Source of the DNA: Acidobacteriota bacterium
GTDB taxonomy: Bacteria > Acidobacteriota > Blastocatellia > Pyrinomonadales > Pyrinomonadaceae
Direction of reading: 5' to 3'
DNA: 64,000 bases
Assembly (NCBI GenBank): GCA_023389035.1
Contig: JAEWFC010000015.1
Coordinates: forward strand, 186,001-250,000
Shown here: positions 33,039 to 42,933 of the stretch, one piece after another
Numbering within the stretch: the first letter of the stretch is position 1
How the letters are laid out: each line of letters starts with the position of its first letter
Program-made: the position numbers and the translations under genes
Notes under the pieces: model-generated
The model's database searches: none
What the model was told of the DNA's origin: nothing
Seen by the model: only the letters and a program-made list of their open reading frames with translations

Positions 33039-33236
33039 ATGTTCGCTAAGATCTATGCACTCATAATTTTATTGGTCTCTGCTGCCGCGGCAGGCTTGTA
33101 TATCGGCGGCATGTTCACAGAACAACTTTTTCTTTTGCTGGGGCTTCTGGCGGTGACGTTGGTATTCATGGGAATGCTGGTCGAGGTACCTATGAGTGTC
33201 GGAAACATAGGTGCATGGGACGGTGGAGGACGTTAA
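33039..33236 (+). CDS. Small two-helix membrane protein
   Basis: A 65-residue protein with hydrophobic segments at about 5-25 (ALIILLVSAAAAGLYIGG) and 29-50 (LFLLLGLLAVTLVFMGMLVEV). AGGAGG lies 7 bases upstream of the ATG at 33039. Its end is 4 bases before the start of the Rnk-like gene, so the two are probably co-translated. Function unknown. Confidence 0.65.
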   Translation: MFAKIYALIILLVSAAAAGLYIGGMFTEQLFLLLGLLAVTLVFMGMLVEVPMSVGNIGAWDGGGR

Positions 33237-33240
33237 GACA

Positions 33241-33660
33241 ATGATGCAATCGACGATCTTTATATCGCAGGTCGATCAGACTCGACTCGAAAACCTTATC
33301 GAACTGGTTCGGCGGGAAGGCGGCAGCTCCAACGCGGCATACGTAGATAAACTTGAAGAAGGCTTGCAGTTCGCCGAAGTGGTAGCTCCGGAAGAAATAC
33401 CACCCGACGTCGTTACAATGCGGTCGAAGGTTCGGTTCGTCGACCTCGATACCCGAGAGGAAACGATCTATACGATCGTATTTCCAACGGAGGCCAAGCC
33501 TGAAGAAGGAATGATCTCAGTGCTGGCACCGTTGGCTACGGCACTGCTGGGTTGCACGCAGGGCACGACCGTCGAATTTCAGGCACCGGGCCGCATCCGC
33601 CGACTACAGATCCTCGAAATACTCTACCAACCGGAATCCGCAGGCGATCTTGATCTTTAA
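33241..33660 (+). CDS. rnk: GreA/GreB-family regulator, Rnk-like
   Basis: A 139-residue protein with a short N-terminal helical pair (DQTRLENLIELV...AAYVDKLEEGLQFAEVV) and the GreA/GreB C-terminal FKBP-like domain (VRFVDLDTREETIYTIVFPTEA, ISVLAPLATALLGCTQGTTVEF). The length and the short coiled coil match Rnk (136 residues in E. coli) and not a transcript cleavage factor, which has a long coiled coil. Rnk binds RNA polymerase and affects nucleotide and alginate regulation in gamma-proteobacteria. The ATG at 33241 is chosen because GGAGG lies 12 bases upstream. Confidence 0.8.
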   Translation: MMQSTIFISQVDQTRLENLIELVRREGGSSNAAYVDKLEEGLQFAEVVAPEEIPPDVVTMRSKVRFVDLDTREETIYTIVFPTEAKPEEGMISVLAPLATALLGCTQGTTVEFQAPGRIRRLQILEILYQPESAGDLDL

Positions 33661-33753
33661 TCGTGAAATGGCTGACGGTAATTACCGAACGCGCGATGCG
33701 GTTCCGTCCGCGGTCGGATAATTCCCACATCCGACCGAACCAAAAACAAATGC

Positions 33754-36372
33754 TCAAAGTTTTGACCGCGCAAGCTCGGCGTCGCATTTAGCGATCTCGC
33801 CCGCGACCAATTGCGGGCGCTGAGCGTCCTCGCCGGACAGTGAGCTTGCGAATTTAGTATAAGTATCGAGAGCCTGCTGCAGCGAAGCACGCGCCTTCTG
33901 CAGGGTCGCCAACTTCGCTGTACGACGAGTTTCAGCAGACGCGATAGCAAGGTACGCGCGGCCGATCTCATCATCGACGTATGCAATTTGAAGCTGCGTT
34001 ATTTCATTTGCCGGGTCAGAGGTTCGCAATGAGCGTGCACGTTCAAGGACATCGAAGAGGATCGGAAGGCCTTCTGCCGGCCGTCCGCCCCTTGCCAAAG
34101 CCCTCGCCTTTGCAAAGAGCGTCATTGCATAAACCTTCGCCAGATCAGCATTCTGCGGATCCCGTTCGGCAATTCCCCTGATCGTTTCGACCGCCTTATC
34201 AGCATTTTGCAGCGCACTGTCGTATCGACCAAGATCGCATTCGGCGATCGAGATTGAATAATAGGTCGCAGCCGAGTTCCTGGCTAGATCTGTATTTTCC
34301 CTATTTGCTTCAAGAAGCGGGAAGATAAAAGATGCCGATCTATTGAGATGATCGAGAGCCTCCGATTTTCGGCCGATCGAAGAAAGAACCTCGGCAATCA
34401 AGTCGTTAACCGTGGAAACCGCGGTCGCTCGTACAAGGTCAGCGGTGTTCCTTTCATAGAGGCCGCGAAGTATCTCCTCGCCCTTGTTCAGTAGTTCAAG
34501 GCCCTCCTCGACTCTGCCCACCGAGCCTGCCGCCCGGCCCGCGTTGGCATGGCTTGCCCCCAGTTCAAAAAGGTAGTCCTCGTCCCCCTGAAGCTCCGTC
34601 TCAAGTGACCGAAAGGTCTCAAGCGATCTTATGTGATTCTCGTAATAGCCCTGGACGTTGGATTCCAGTAGGTCCGATTCGGCGGTTTTTGCATAGGCCA
34701 TAGCCAGCTTGAATCGAAACTTCGGATCCTTCGCTCCGCTTGCGACGACCGCTTCTCTAAGGCTGCGGGCCTTTGCATAACTGATCTTGGCCTCGGCAGT
34801 TTGGCCGAGATTTGCGCGTCCGTAACCACCTTGAATATCACCTATCCGCTGATAGCCGTCGGCAAGCTCGGTCAAAAGATACGGGTCATTGGAACCCTCG
34901 GCAGCCAATCTGTCCAGATATTCAAGGGCTCGCGTGGCAAGCAATGCCTTTGCCGTGGTCGTGCCGGGCACAGCGTCGATGGCGTCATAGATCTCGTACA
35001 ACGCACTCCGAGCTAACGACCGCGTATCAGTAAACCGGCGTTCAGCGGCGGCTCGTTCCCGTTCTGCGACTGTGTACTGCCAACCGGTAACGGCCATCGC
35101 AGCTATCAATAGCGATAGGGCGGCCGCTGTCCCGACCACTCCCGTCCGGTGGCGATGGAAATACTTTTTGAAGCGGTAGAGTTTCGAATCCGCCGTCGCC
35201 GTGACGGGCAGCCCGGCGAGATACCTGCGAATATCTTCCGAAAACTCCTGCACAGAACGGTAGCGTCGCTCGGGTTCGCGACGCATCGCTTTCAATATTA
35301 TGTTGTCGAGATCTCCACGAAGATGAGCGGGCTCGACCGATCGCGGCGTTTGACGGGTTGACCGATCGTCGGAGGCGGTAGGATCTGATCTCTTGAAACT
35401 GGTGTCGTCGGTCTCTGTTGCGGGCCGCTCGAGCCAAACGGTCGAAGGCTTTGCCGGCTCCTTCGACAAAACGCTTTCGACTATCTCTTTCGGGGTTTTA
35501 CCGCGGGTCGAATGTGGACGTTCGCCTGTCAGCAGTTCGTAAAGCACGACGCCGAGACTGTAGATATCGGTCGACGTAGCTGTGGCATCGCCCGCAAGCT
35601 GCTCGGGTGACGCATACTCCGGCGTCATTACTCGGAACTGCGTTATAGTCGCTTCATTAAGTTCTGCGTTCCAGTCCGGAGAGGTCAATTTGGCGATGCC
35701 GAAATCGAGCAGCTTTGGCTCACCATCTTTCGTTACCAAGATGTTCGTAGGCTTAAGGTCGCGATGTACGACCAGCCGCTGGTGGGCGTTTGCGACCGCA
35801 TCGCAGACCTTGCGAAATAATTCGAGCCGTTGAACCAGGCCGAGCTTATGCATGTCGCAATATTTGCGGATCTCCTCACCGTCGACGTACTCCATCACGA
35901 AATATGGCAGGCCGCCGGTTGTCGATCCGCCATCAAGCATTCTGGCGATATAGGGATGCTCTAGGTTCGCCAGGATCCTTCGTTCCATCAGGAAGCGCTT
36001 CAGAACGGAGTCCGTATCCATCCCACGCTTGATCAGCTTTAACGCGACCTTATGGCTAAAACCTTCGCCGCTGTGCTCAGCTAGATAAACCGCGCCCATT
36101 CCGCCGGTGCCGATCTTTCGGATAAGGCGGTAACCGTCAATGATCTGACCTTCTTCGGCTTCGGGTTCGCGGCCGGCCGCTACTGCACCGCGCTCGACAA
36201 GCACGGGTTCGCTGATAAACCCTTCGGCCTTCGCATCCGCCGCGAGCAGGCGCTCGACCGAAGCACGGATCTCCGCGGAAAGTGTCGCCAGAAATACTTT
36301 ACGTTCGTCGCCGCCTAACTCCATCGCGGACGCGAGGGCTTCTTTGGTCACTTTCCAATTTGAGGGGTTCAT
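33754..36372 (-). CDS. Ser/Thr protein kinase with C-terminal TPR region (module 1)
   Basis: An 872-residue protein. A short N-terminal helical region (1-75) is followed by the kinase domain at 81-390: IGTGGMG, Lys112 (VALKLIK), HRDLKPTN with Asp205, and DFG at 223-225. A Ser/Thr-rich insert lies near 320-350. One transmembrane helix follows at about 413-433 (VVGTAAALSLLIAAMAVTGW). The extracytoplasmic part carries several TPR-like repeats to the end. The catalytic residues are intact. It is 42 bases downstream of an ECF sigma gene on the same strand, so the two form one operon. Confidence 0.92.
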   Translation of the reverse strand: MNPSNWKVTKEALASAMELGGDERKVFLATLSAEIRASVERLLAADAKAEGFISEPVLVERGAVAAGREPEAEEGQIIDGYRLIRKIGTGGMGAVYLAEHSGEGFSHKVALKLIKRGMDTDSVLKRFLMERRILANLEHPYIARMLDGGSTTGGLPYFVMEYVDGEEIRKYCDMHKLGLVQRLELFRKVCDAVANAHQRLVVHRDLKPTNILVTKDGEPKLLDFGIAKLTSPDWNAELNEATITQFRVMTPEYASPEQLAGDATATSTDIYSLGVVLYELLTGERPHSTRGKTPKEIVESVLSKEPAKPSTVWLERPATETDDTSFKRSDPTASDDRSTRQTPRSVEPAHLRGDLDNIILKAMRREPERRYRSVQEFSEDIRRYLAGLPVTATADSKLYRFKKYFHRHRTGVVGTAAALSLLIAAMAVTGWQYTVAERERAAAERRFTDTRSLARSALYEIYDAIDAVPGTTTAKALLATRALEYLDRLAAEGSNDPYLLTELADGYQRIGDIQGGYGRANLGQTAEAKISYAKARSLREAVVASGAKDPKFRFKLAMAYAKTAESDLLESNVQGYYENHIRSLETFRSLETELQGDEDYLFELGASHANAGRAAGSVGRVEEGLELLNKGEEILRGLYERNTADLVRATAVSTVNDLIAEVLSSIGRKSEALDHLNRSASFIFPLLEANRENTDLARNSAATYYSISIAECDLGRYDSALQNADKAVETIRGIAERDPQNADLAKVYAMTLFAKARALARGGRPAEGLPILFDVLERARSLRTSDPANEITQLQIAYVDDEIGRAYLAIASAETRRTAKLATLQKARASLQQALDTYTKFASSLSGEDAQRPQLVAGEIAKCDAELARSKL

Positions 36373-36414
36373 AAAGAGTCTGAAACGCTACGCGGTAATA
36401 TTCCGAATTTCGGA

Positions 36415-36975
36415 TCACGTCGACTGTATTCGATCAAAAAGCCACGCTCGGGCGGTCGACCATTCGCGTTTCACTGTCGCCGGCGAGATCTTCAGCACTT
36501 CAGCAGTTTCTTCAATAGTGAGTCCGCCAAAATACCGCAGTTCGACCACGCGGGCCTGATCGGGATCAAGGTCAGCAAGGTCGCGGAGAGCCTCATCCAG
36601 ATCCAAAAGGTTGCGATCTACCTCGACCGAGATCGTTGGAGCGTCATCAAGCGGCAGCTTTTCTGCGTCGCGTTTAACCGCTTGCCTGGAACGGGCAGCA
36701 TCGATCAGGATCCGACGCATCGCCTGGGCAGCGATCGCAAAAAACTGGCCGCGATTCGACCAATCGACTGACCGTTGATTTGTAAGCTTGAAATAAGCCT
36801 CATGAACGAGCTCGGTCGTTTGGATAGACACGGCATACTCGCGGTTCAGGAAGCTGCCGGCCAGTCTGCGAAGCTCATTATAAACAAGCGGCAGCAGGCG
36901 ATCGAGCGTCTCGCGATCGTGCGAATTCCCGCCTCTCCCAAGTTCTTCCAAGAGCAATGTGACTTCTGTAGCCAT
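36415..36975 (-). CDS. ECF sigma factor, Sig-70_X6 type, linked to a Ser/Thr kinase (module 1)
   Basis: A 186-residue sigma factor with region 2 (LLPLVYNELRRLAGSFL, FFAIAAQAMRRILIDAARS) and region 4 (ARVVELRYFGGLTIEETAEVLKISPATVKREW split over the HTH). At the start of region 2.2, where most ECF factors have the acidic DAED motif, it reads QTTE, with Thr53 and Thr54. No anti-sigma gene is nearby; the adjacent kinase could control it by phosphorylation, as shown for EcfP/PknT in Vibrio. The ATG at 36975 is chosen because it gives the usual N terminus; a GTG at 36999 is possible. Confidence 0.9.
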   Translation of the reverse strand: MATEVTLLLEELGRGGNSHDRETLDRLLPLVYNELRRLAGSFLNREYAVSIQTTELVHEAYFKLTNQRSVDWSNRGQFFAIAAQAMRRILIDAARSRQAVKRDAEKLPLDDAPTISVEVDRNLLDLDEALRDLADLDPDQARVVELRYFGGLTIEETAEVLKISPATVKREWSTARAWLFDRIQST

Positions 36976-37103
36976 AAAAGATCTGACGGATGATAGCACA
37001 GGAAATTGCTGAAACTAGCTCTGCCTTGCCCGCCGCAAAAACACTCGGCCACGTCTCCCGGAAGATGCCTCGGGAATGCTTTCTGTCAAGCCTTTCAAAA
37101 CAA

Positions 37104-37132
37104 TGAGCCGGTTTTGTGCGATCCGTCGCGTA
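37104..37132 (+). promoter_or_regulatory. Putative ECF-type promoter, copy 1
   Basis: TGAGCC (37104), 19 bases to CCGTCGCG (37123). This matches the elements upstream of 47067 and 48603. It lies about 50 bases before the secreted protein gene at 37178 and is divergent from the ECF sigma gene. Confidence 0.5.
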
Positions 37133-37177
37133 GTGCGGTGATCGAAATATTCACCCGCAGGAGATACAAGCAATTTT

Positions 37178-38713
37178 ATGAAGAGAACGGCACCTATAGC
37201 AATGCTTTTTTTCTTGGTAGTGGCAGCCATCGGCCAGACGACCATTTTCCAGCACAGAGGCACTGTGATCGATTCGGGCGGCGCTCCATTGAACGGAAAT
37301 TTTGACCTCCTGCTTGTGCTGCATGCTGAACAAACCGCGCCGACACAGGTCGGAAATGCGGCGGCGGTCCGCGACGTGTGGATCGTGAATGGCGTTTTCA
37401 CGGCGCTGGTTGATTTCACCACGATGCCTTTTACCACTCAGGATAAGTTATATCTTGAGGTCCGCTACCGAGCGGCGGGTTCAAGTGATCCGTACGTTGT
37501 GGCGGCCAATCGTGAGCCGCTGCTGCCATCTGCATTCGCGTTGCGGGCACACCACGCGACAACAGCTGCCTTTGCTCAGACCGCAGACTCGGTCCAGGGT
37601 GTTTACGCTGCAAACATCGTTCAAAACAACCAGACCGGTGCTCCGCAGGCCGGCGTTGAGATCAATGTGGGCGGTGGCGTCAGCGGATGGGCCCTAAACT
37701 CAAACAGTACGTTCAACATCGGCTGGGATCCGGTACTATCCTCTCCATTCGATAATCTTTTCATCGGACGGAACGCCGGCAGGAGCAACGCTCAGGATAA
37801 CCTCGGCAACACATTCGCCGGAACCGACGCCGGCCGAAGCAACGTCTCGGGAATACAGAACGCGTTCTTTGGACGAAGCGCCGGCGCTAGCTCGACAGCC
37901 AGCTATAACAGTTTCTTTGGCAGCAATGCCGGTGCCAGTACGCGTCTCGGATATTCGAACTCTTTCTTTGGAGAAATGGCCGGCCTGGCAAATGATTCGG
38001 GATCTGAGAACGTCTTCGTAGGCCGTTACGCCGGACTTAACAACCGCGACGGCTCGGGCAACACACTCGCAGGAAGCTTCGCGGGTTCGAATCTAATGAA
38101 TGCTAACGGCAACACGTTCTTTGGAGCGTACTCCGGCCGGTCAACTTCAACCGACAGCTTCAACACCCTCATAGGCTTTCGCTCCGATTCACGTAAGGGA
38201 GTTACCAATTCAACGGCGATCGGAAACCTGTCTCAGGTCGATGTCTCCAACGCGGTCGTGCTCGGAAGCGTGGCGGGTGTCAACGGTGCCGATCGAACGG
38301 CAAAGGTCGGAATAGGAACCACGATGCCGCAGAATGCGCTCGAGGTCATCGATCCGGGCAGCACGGGCCTTCGCGTTCAGACGAACAAGGTGGGCGGTTC
38401 GGTGGCTTCTTTCGGTGGAAATGGCGGCTTTTACGTTGACGCTCCGAACTTCGTCGGAGGCCGGCTAACCATCGCCGAGAATGGCAACGTCGGCCTCGGC
38501 ACCAGCCAGCCCGCAACCCGACTTCACGTCAAAGGGGACGTTCGGGTAGAAAACGGCGGGATAGTCAGTAATGGTAGCGTGCGCGTCGATAGCGGAGACA
38601 TATTGGGACTTGGCGGGAACGGGCTCGTCCTAAAGAACCGCTACGGACAGTGCTTCCGCCTGGAAGTCAACCAGTCGGCACAGCTCGTTATAAGGAACAT
38701 CTTTTGCCCGTAA
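37178..38713 (+). CDS. Secreted protein with FxGxxAG repeats
   Basis: A 511-residue exported protein with signal peptide 1-19 (AMLFFLVVAAIGQ). An N-terminal beta domain (about 20-150) resembles those of carbohydrate- or surface-associated proteins. About eight units of N-(ST)-F-F-G-x-x-A-G with a spacing near 22 residues follow between 190 and 340 (for example NTFAGTDAGRSN, NSFFGSNAGAST), forming a regular beta-solenoid. The C-terminal part (about 370-511) contains tail-fibre-like words (VGIGTTMPQNALEV, VGLGTSQPATRLHV). It may be a surface fibre or adhesin. It is divergent from the ECF sigma gene and carries the ECF-type element upstream. Confidence 0.75.
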   Translation: MKRTAPIAMLFFLVVAAIGQTTIFQHRGTVIDSGGAPLNGNFDLLLVLHAEQTAPTQVGNAAAVRDVWIVNGVFTALVDFTTMPFTTQDKLYLEVRYRAAGSSDPYVVAANREPLLPSAFALRAHHATTAAFAQTADSVQGVYAANIVQNNQTGAPQAGVEINVGGGVSGWALNSNSTFNIGWDPVLSSPFDNLFIGRNAGRSNAQDNLGNTFAGTDAGRSNVSGIQNAFFGRSAGASSTASYNSFFGSNAGASTRLGYSNSFFGEMAGLANDSGSENVFVGRYAGLNNRDGSGNTLAGSFAGSNLMNANGNTFFGAYSGRSTSTDSFNTLIGFRSDSRKGVTNSTAIGNLSQVDVSNAVVLGSVAGVNGADRTAKVGIGTTMPQNALEVIDPGSTGLRVQTNKVGGSVASFGGNGGFYVDAPNFVGGRLTIAENGNVGLGTSQPATRLHVKGDVRVENGGIVSNGSVRVDSGDILGLGGNGLVLKNRYGQCFRLEVNQSAQLVIRNIFCP

Positions 38714-38737
38714 GAACAGAATTCAGGAGAGAACATT

Positions 38738-39265
38738 ATGTCCGATGCATTGTTTGCCAATATGAAGGAACGCCTTGTGGTGTGGGCCGGGGCGATCGGC
38801 GCCAATGGAAGTTCGAAGGATATGCTAGCTGCCGCGATCGTCGCCCAAAAGCGCGTTGAATACGCGATGAACTTCGGGTCGTTCGTACAGGACAAGAATA
38901 GCCCGGCCTACGACAAACTCTGGACCGCAAATCGTGCCTTGGGAAAGGTGATCGAGGCATTTCAAAAAGGTGAGAAAGCCTACAAGGATTTCGAGGCCGT
39001 TCAGGAGATCTTCGAGGCGATCCAGGTCTTGAAAGACGACGACATTATGACCCGCGATCCGATGGCCGCTGCGAAGGCTTTTGACCGGCTGTTCAAGGGC
39101 TTTGGCCGGCTCGCGAGGAAGTTTGGCGGCGAGTACAACTACGTCGCTGCCTTGTTAGAAGAATGCGGAAAGATGTCGTTCTTTTCAAACATGACCGATG
39201 TAATGATCGGTGAAGGGTCAAACTTTCATAAAGCCGACACCGCATGGATATACGAACGGACCTAG
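38738..39265 (+). CDS. Helical hypothetical protein
   Basis: A 175-residue soluble protein, almost entirely helical by eye, with no signal peptide. Words such as MLAAAIVAQKRVEYAMNFGSFVQ, ANRALGKVIEAFQKGEKAYKDFE split over two helices, and FKGFGRLARKFGGEYN are visible, but I recognise no family. AGGAGAG lies upstream of the ATG. It is 24 bases after the FxGxxAG protein gene and 18 bases before the delta-60 protein gene, so probably co-transcribed. A cytosolic helper of a secreted fibre is possible but unproven. Confidence 0.6.
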   Translation: MSDALFANMKERLVVWAGAIGANGSSKDMLAAAIVAQKRVEYAMNFGSFVQDKNSPAYDKLWTANRALGKVIEAFQKGEKAYKDFEAVQEIFEAIQVLKDDDIMTRDPMAAAKAFDRLFKGFGRLARKFGGEYNYVAALLEECGKMSFFSNMTDVMIGEGSNFHKADTAWIYERT

Positions 39266-39283
39266 ATCGATCGAATCAACATA

Positions 39284-42200
39284 ATGAGAGTAAATGAAAT
39301 GAGAATAGCTCAACGCATATCCGCGAGACCAATATCCGGCGTCACCGCAAACATCCAGAAGATAACTCTTTTGGCTCTGCTCCTCGTTCTATCTGCTCCT
39401 CAGCTGATCCTCGGAGCATTTGGGATAGACGACGGGTTCGCTCCGAACGTGAACGGAACGATTCTTCGGGCCGCGATCCGCCCTGACTCGAGGATCATCA
39501 TCGCAGGTGAGTTCACTACGGTCGATTCCGCCACGAGAAGGGGTGTCGCCGCTCTGAACACCACAGGTTCTTTGGACACGGCGTTCCTCGACCCGAATGT
39601 GAACGGTATCGTTCGGACGATCGCCGTGCAGAGCGACAACAAGGTCTGGATCGGCGGGACTTTTACCCAGGTCGGCGGTGTCGACCATGTGAACCTCGCA
39701 CGGCTCAACGCTAATGGCACGGTTGACTCTGTCTTTACCGCCGTGAACGGGCCAGTACTGTCAATGGCGTTGCAGCCTGACGGAAAACTGATCATCGGCG
39801 GGAACTTCACGATGATCGGGAGCGTCGCGAAGAACATGATCGCAAGACTTAACGCCGATGGCACGATCGACAATACGTTCACCGCAACAGCAAACATCCA
39901 AGTGGACGCGATCGCCCTCCAGCCCGACGGAAAGGTGTTGATCGGCGGAGGCTTCTTTCAGGTGAACGGGGTAACGCGAAACTTTCTTGCGAGGCTGAAC
40001 GGCGACGGCTCGCTTGATACCGGCTTTACTACACAGGCTAACGGTGGCGTGCGAGCGATCGTGGTCCGAGATGACGGAAAGGTCGCAGTCGGCGGAACCT
40101 TTCTTTTCATCGGCGGTCAAAATCGCCCGTCGCTTGCATTGCTTGATGCCAGCGGCGCTATAGATACATCGTTCTCAGCGACCGCGACCGGCGGCATTCT
40201 GACAATGGCCTTCCAGCGCGACGGCAAGCTCATCGTCGGCGGCAGCATTTCACAGATCAGCGGCGTTGCACGTTCCCGTTTAGCTCGAATAAATTTCGAC
40301 GGGACAATTGACCAGACATATTCGGCGTCGGCTGACGGTACTGTCAATACCGTTTTGATCCAACAAGACGGTAAAGCCGTCGCAGCCGGCGATTTTGTGA
40401 ACGCTAACGCGGCGGCCCGTTCCCGGCTTGCCCGGTTTCATCCGAGCGGCGTGCTGGACAAAACGCTGGCTACCCCGATTGGCAGCACGTCGCCTGCTAT
40501 CGATTCAGTTTCCGTAATGGCTGACGGCCGGCTCGTGATCACAGGCTATTTTCAACAGGTCGATGGCGTAGCTCAACGCGGCGTCGCACGCCTGCATCCC
40601 GACGGATCGCGAGACGCAAGCTTCAACGATCCGAATATTCCGAACGGTGTAATAGTGCATGCGCAACAGAGTGATGGAAAGCTCGTGATCGGCGGCCATT
40701 TTCAAACCGTCAGCGGCGTTTCACGTCCATTTCTGGCCCGATTGAATCAAGATGGCAGTCTAGACACCACGTTCACGCCGACGATCGACAACACTGTGTT
40801 CGTCATTCGAATTCAAACCGACGGGAAGATCATGGCCGGAGGACAGTTTTCTCAGGTGGGCGGAGTCACTACCGGAGGACTTGTCCGTTTGTTGCCGAAC
40901 GGTCAACTCGACAATGCCTTTAACGCGGGCATCATCGGAAACGTTGATGACGTTTTTATTCAACGCGACGGAGCTATCCTCGTTGGCGGCACATTTTCAA
41001 ATGTTCAGGGTTCCGCTCGTGCCGGCCTAGCCAGGTTAAATGCTAACGGTCAGTTGGATACGAGTTTCAATCCTCAACTGTCGCCAAACGATACCTCGAT
41101 CCCCCGCGTCCTGTCGATAGCAATGGATTCGAGCGATCGGATAGTGGTCGGCGGCAAGTTTACGGTAACGAACAACGGCCCAAAGAACAATATAGCCCGG
41201 TTTGCACCGAACGGCTCGCTCGATACAAGCTTTTTAAACACGACCAATGGCGATGTGCTGGTCGTTCGCTCGACAAGAAGCGGCTCGTTTCTCATCGGCG
41301 GCTTTTTCACGCAGGTAAATGGAGCAAGTGAGCCCCGTGTGGCTGAGATCCTAGATACAGGGACATCAGTAACATACTCACCGGCGATCGAAAACGGGTA
41401 TGTCTCGGATATTCAGTTTCAAAGCGATGGAAAGGTGATCTATACAGGAAACTTCACGTCTATGGAGAGCGCGACAAGATCTGCGATCGCCCGCTGGAAC
41501 GACGTCATCGTTGGTTCCTTTGACAACGTAATGATCTCGCAGACGTCCATCAATTCACAGTTCGCAGGCCGCGGAATCAACTTTGCACGGATCACTTTCG
41601 AACAATCCGATAACGGTGTCGATTACACTGCGCTGGCCGATGTGCCCAGATCGTTCGGTGCCACCTGGAACTGGACGGGACGCCATTCTAAGAAGTTCAT
41701 CCGCTTTCGCGGTTACCATCCTGATGCCTCCCGCGGAGCAAGCCTGGTCGAAAAGGTCTTCTATTCGCCAGACACGATCACGCGAACCGCACCGTTCGAC
41801 CTGGACGGCGACGGCAAGACGGACATTGCGATCTTCCGGCCAAGCGGCGGTGAGTGGTGGTGGAACCGTTCGGGTGATTCGGTCGTTAACGCCACACAGT
41901 TCGGTGCCGGCACGGATATGATCGCTCCGGCCGACCTTACCGGCGACGGAAAGATGGATATCGCGATCTTTCGGCCCGGCGACGGGTTCTGGTTCGTGCT
42001 GCGAAGCGACGATTCCAGCTATTACGCCTTCCCGTTCGGCACTGCCGGCGATGTACCCGTCCCTGCAGACTATGACGGCGACGGCAAAGCGGATGCCGGA
42101 GTGTTTAGACCTTCGAATAGCACTTGGTACATATCTCGGTCTGGGGACGGCGGTACCACGATCGCACAATTCGGCGTTGCCGGCGACGCTCCTGTGAACG

Positions 42201-42625
42201 CGGACTACGATGGTGACGGAAAAGCCGACATCGGCGTACTGCGGCGTAACGGTGCGAACGGAGCCGAATGGTGGATCGCAAAAAGCACCGGAGGCCTGCT
42301 CGCGATGCAATTCGGTTCAGCGACTGACAAGCCCGTTCCCGCAGACTACACGGGCGACGGCAAAGCGGATGTGGCATTTTGGCGGGAATCGACCGGCGAG
42401 TGGTACGTGATCCGCAGCGAAGACCTGACATTCTATGCCTCTCCGTTCGGTGCGGCCGGCGATATTCCGGCACCGGGCGACTATGACGGCGACGGACGGT
42501 CGGACCTCGCGGTATTCAGGCCGTCTCAATCGACGTGGTACATAAATCGCTCGACCGCGGGGACACAGATCGCAAGCTTTGGCCTTGCCGGCGACAGGCC
42601 GGTGCCGAACGCCTTCGTCAGGTAG
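39284..42625 (+). CDS. Secreted delta-60 / FG-GAP repeat protein
   Basis: A 1113-residue exported protein. The N-terminal hydrophobic segment at about 28-46 (LLALLLVLSAPQLILG) is a signal sequence. About 14 delta-60 repeats follow (core DGKxxIGGxFTxV, LARLNxDGxxDxxF, spacing about 55 residues) to residue 720. A discoidin-like beta segment (about 745-830) comes next. Six FG-GAP/VCBS units close the protein (DGDGKxDIAIFRP ... WYIxRS), with Asp-rich loops that could bind calcium. Likely a cell-surface or secreted propeller protein. The start may also be ATG 39299. Confidence 0.85.
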   Translation: MRVNEMRIAQRISARPISGVTANIQKITLLALLLVLSAPQLILGAFGIDDGFAPNVNGTILRAAIRPDSRIIIAGEFTTVDSATRRGVAALNTTGSLDTAFLDPNVNGIVRTIAVQSDNKVWIGGTFTQVGGVDHVNLARLNANGTVDSVFTAVNGPVLSMALQPDGKLIIGGNFTMIGSVAKNMIARLNADGTIDNTFTATANIQVDAIALQPDGKVLIGGGFFQVNGVTRNFLARLNGDGSLDTGFTTQANGGVRAIVVRDDGKVAVGGTFLFIGGQNRPSLALLDASGAIDTSFSATATGGILTMAFQRDGKLIVGGSISQISGVARSRLARINFDGTIDQTYSASADGTVNTVLIQQDGKAVAAGDFVNANAAARSRLARFHPSGVLDKTLATPIGSTSPAIDSVSVMADGRLVITGYFQQVDGVAQRGVARLHPDGSRDASFNDPNIPNGVIVHAQQSDGKLVIGGHFQTVSGVSRPFLARLNQDGSLDTTFTPTIDNTVFVIRIQTDGKIMAGGQFSQVGGVTTGGLVRLLPNGQLDNAFNAGIIGNVDDVFIQRDGAILVGGTFSNVQGSARAGLARLNANGQLDTSFNPQLSPNDTSIPRVLSIAMDSSDRIVVGGKFTVTNNGPKNNIARFAPNGSLDTSFLNTTNGDVLVVRSTRSGSFLIGGFFTQVNGASEPRVAEILDTGTSVTYSPAIENGYVSDIQFQSDGKVIYTGNFTSMESATRSAIARWNDVIVGSFDNVMISQTSINSQFAGRGINFARITFEQSDNGVDYTALADVPRSFGATWNWTGRHSKKFIRFRGYHPDASRGASLVEKVFYSPDTITRTAPFDLDGDGKTDIAIFRPSGGEWWWNRSGDSVVNATQFGAGTDMIAPADLTGDGKMDIAIFRPGDGFWFVLRSDDSSYYAFPFGTAGDVPVPADYDGDGKADAGVFRPSNSTWYISRSGDGGTTIAQFGVAGDAPVNADYDGDGKADIGVLRRNGANGAEWWIAKSTGGLLAMQFGSATDKPVPADYTGDGKADVAFWRESTGEWYVIRSEDLTFYASPFGAAGDIPAPGDYDGDGRSDLAVFRPSQSTWYINRSTAGTQIASFGLAGDRPVPNAFVR

Positions 42626-42647
42626 AACGGTCTCGGTGAAAGCATCG

Positions 42648-42682
42648 AAACGCGGATACGGGCGGATTCGCGGTCCGCGTTT
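42648..42682 (+). terminator. Terminator-like hairpin after delta-60 protein gene
   Basis: AAACGCGGA (42648-42656) and TCCGCGTTT (42674-42682) are perfectly complementary with a 17-base loop, 22 bases after the stop. Confidence 0.6.
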
Positions 42683-42933
42683 CTTCGTACTGTCGCGATG
42701 CAAGATCAAATCCGTGGTCGTTTCCATTACAGATACCTCGAAAATGCTTAAGAAAAGCACTTTAGCGTCCGGGCAGGTGTTTTAATGCTCCGGCCGTTTT
42801 CATTTCCGGCGAGAACGTTGTTACTATCTACTCACCCGCAAATATTCCCGCAATCTGATTCTTTTTGGATATCGAATATCCGGAAGCTGCGCGCACGAGT
42901 TTGATTGACGCGTGAGCTTCTGTGTGTAACATT

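Noticed and set aside
32794..33066. Open frame of 90 codons between two small membrane-protein genes
   Set aside because: It overlaps the well-supported gene at 33039, lacks a ribosome site and has no recognisable content.
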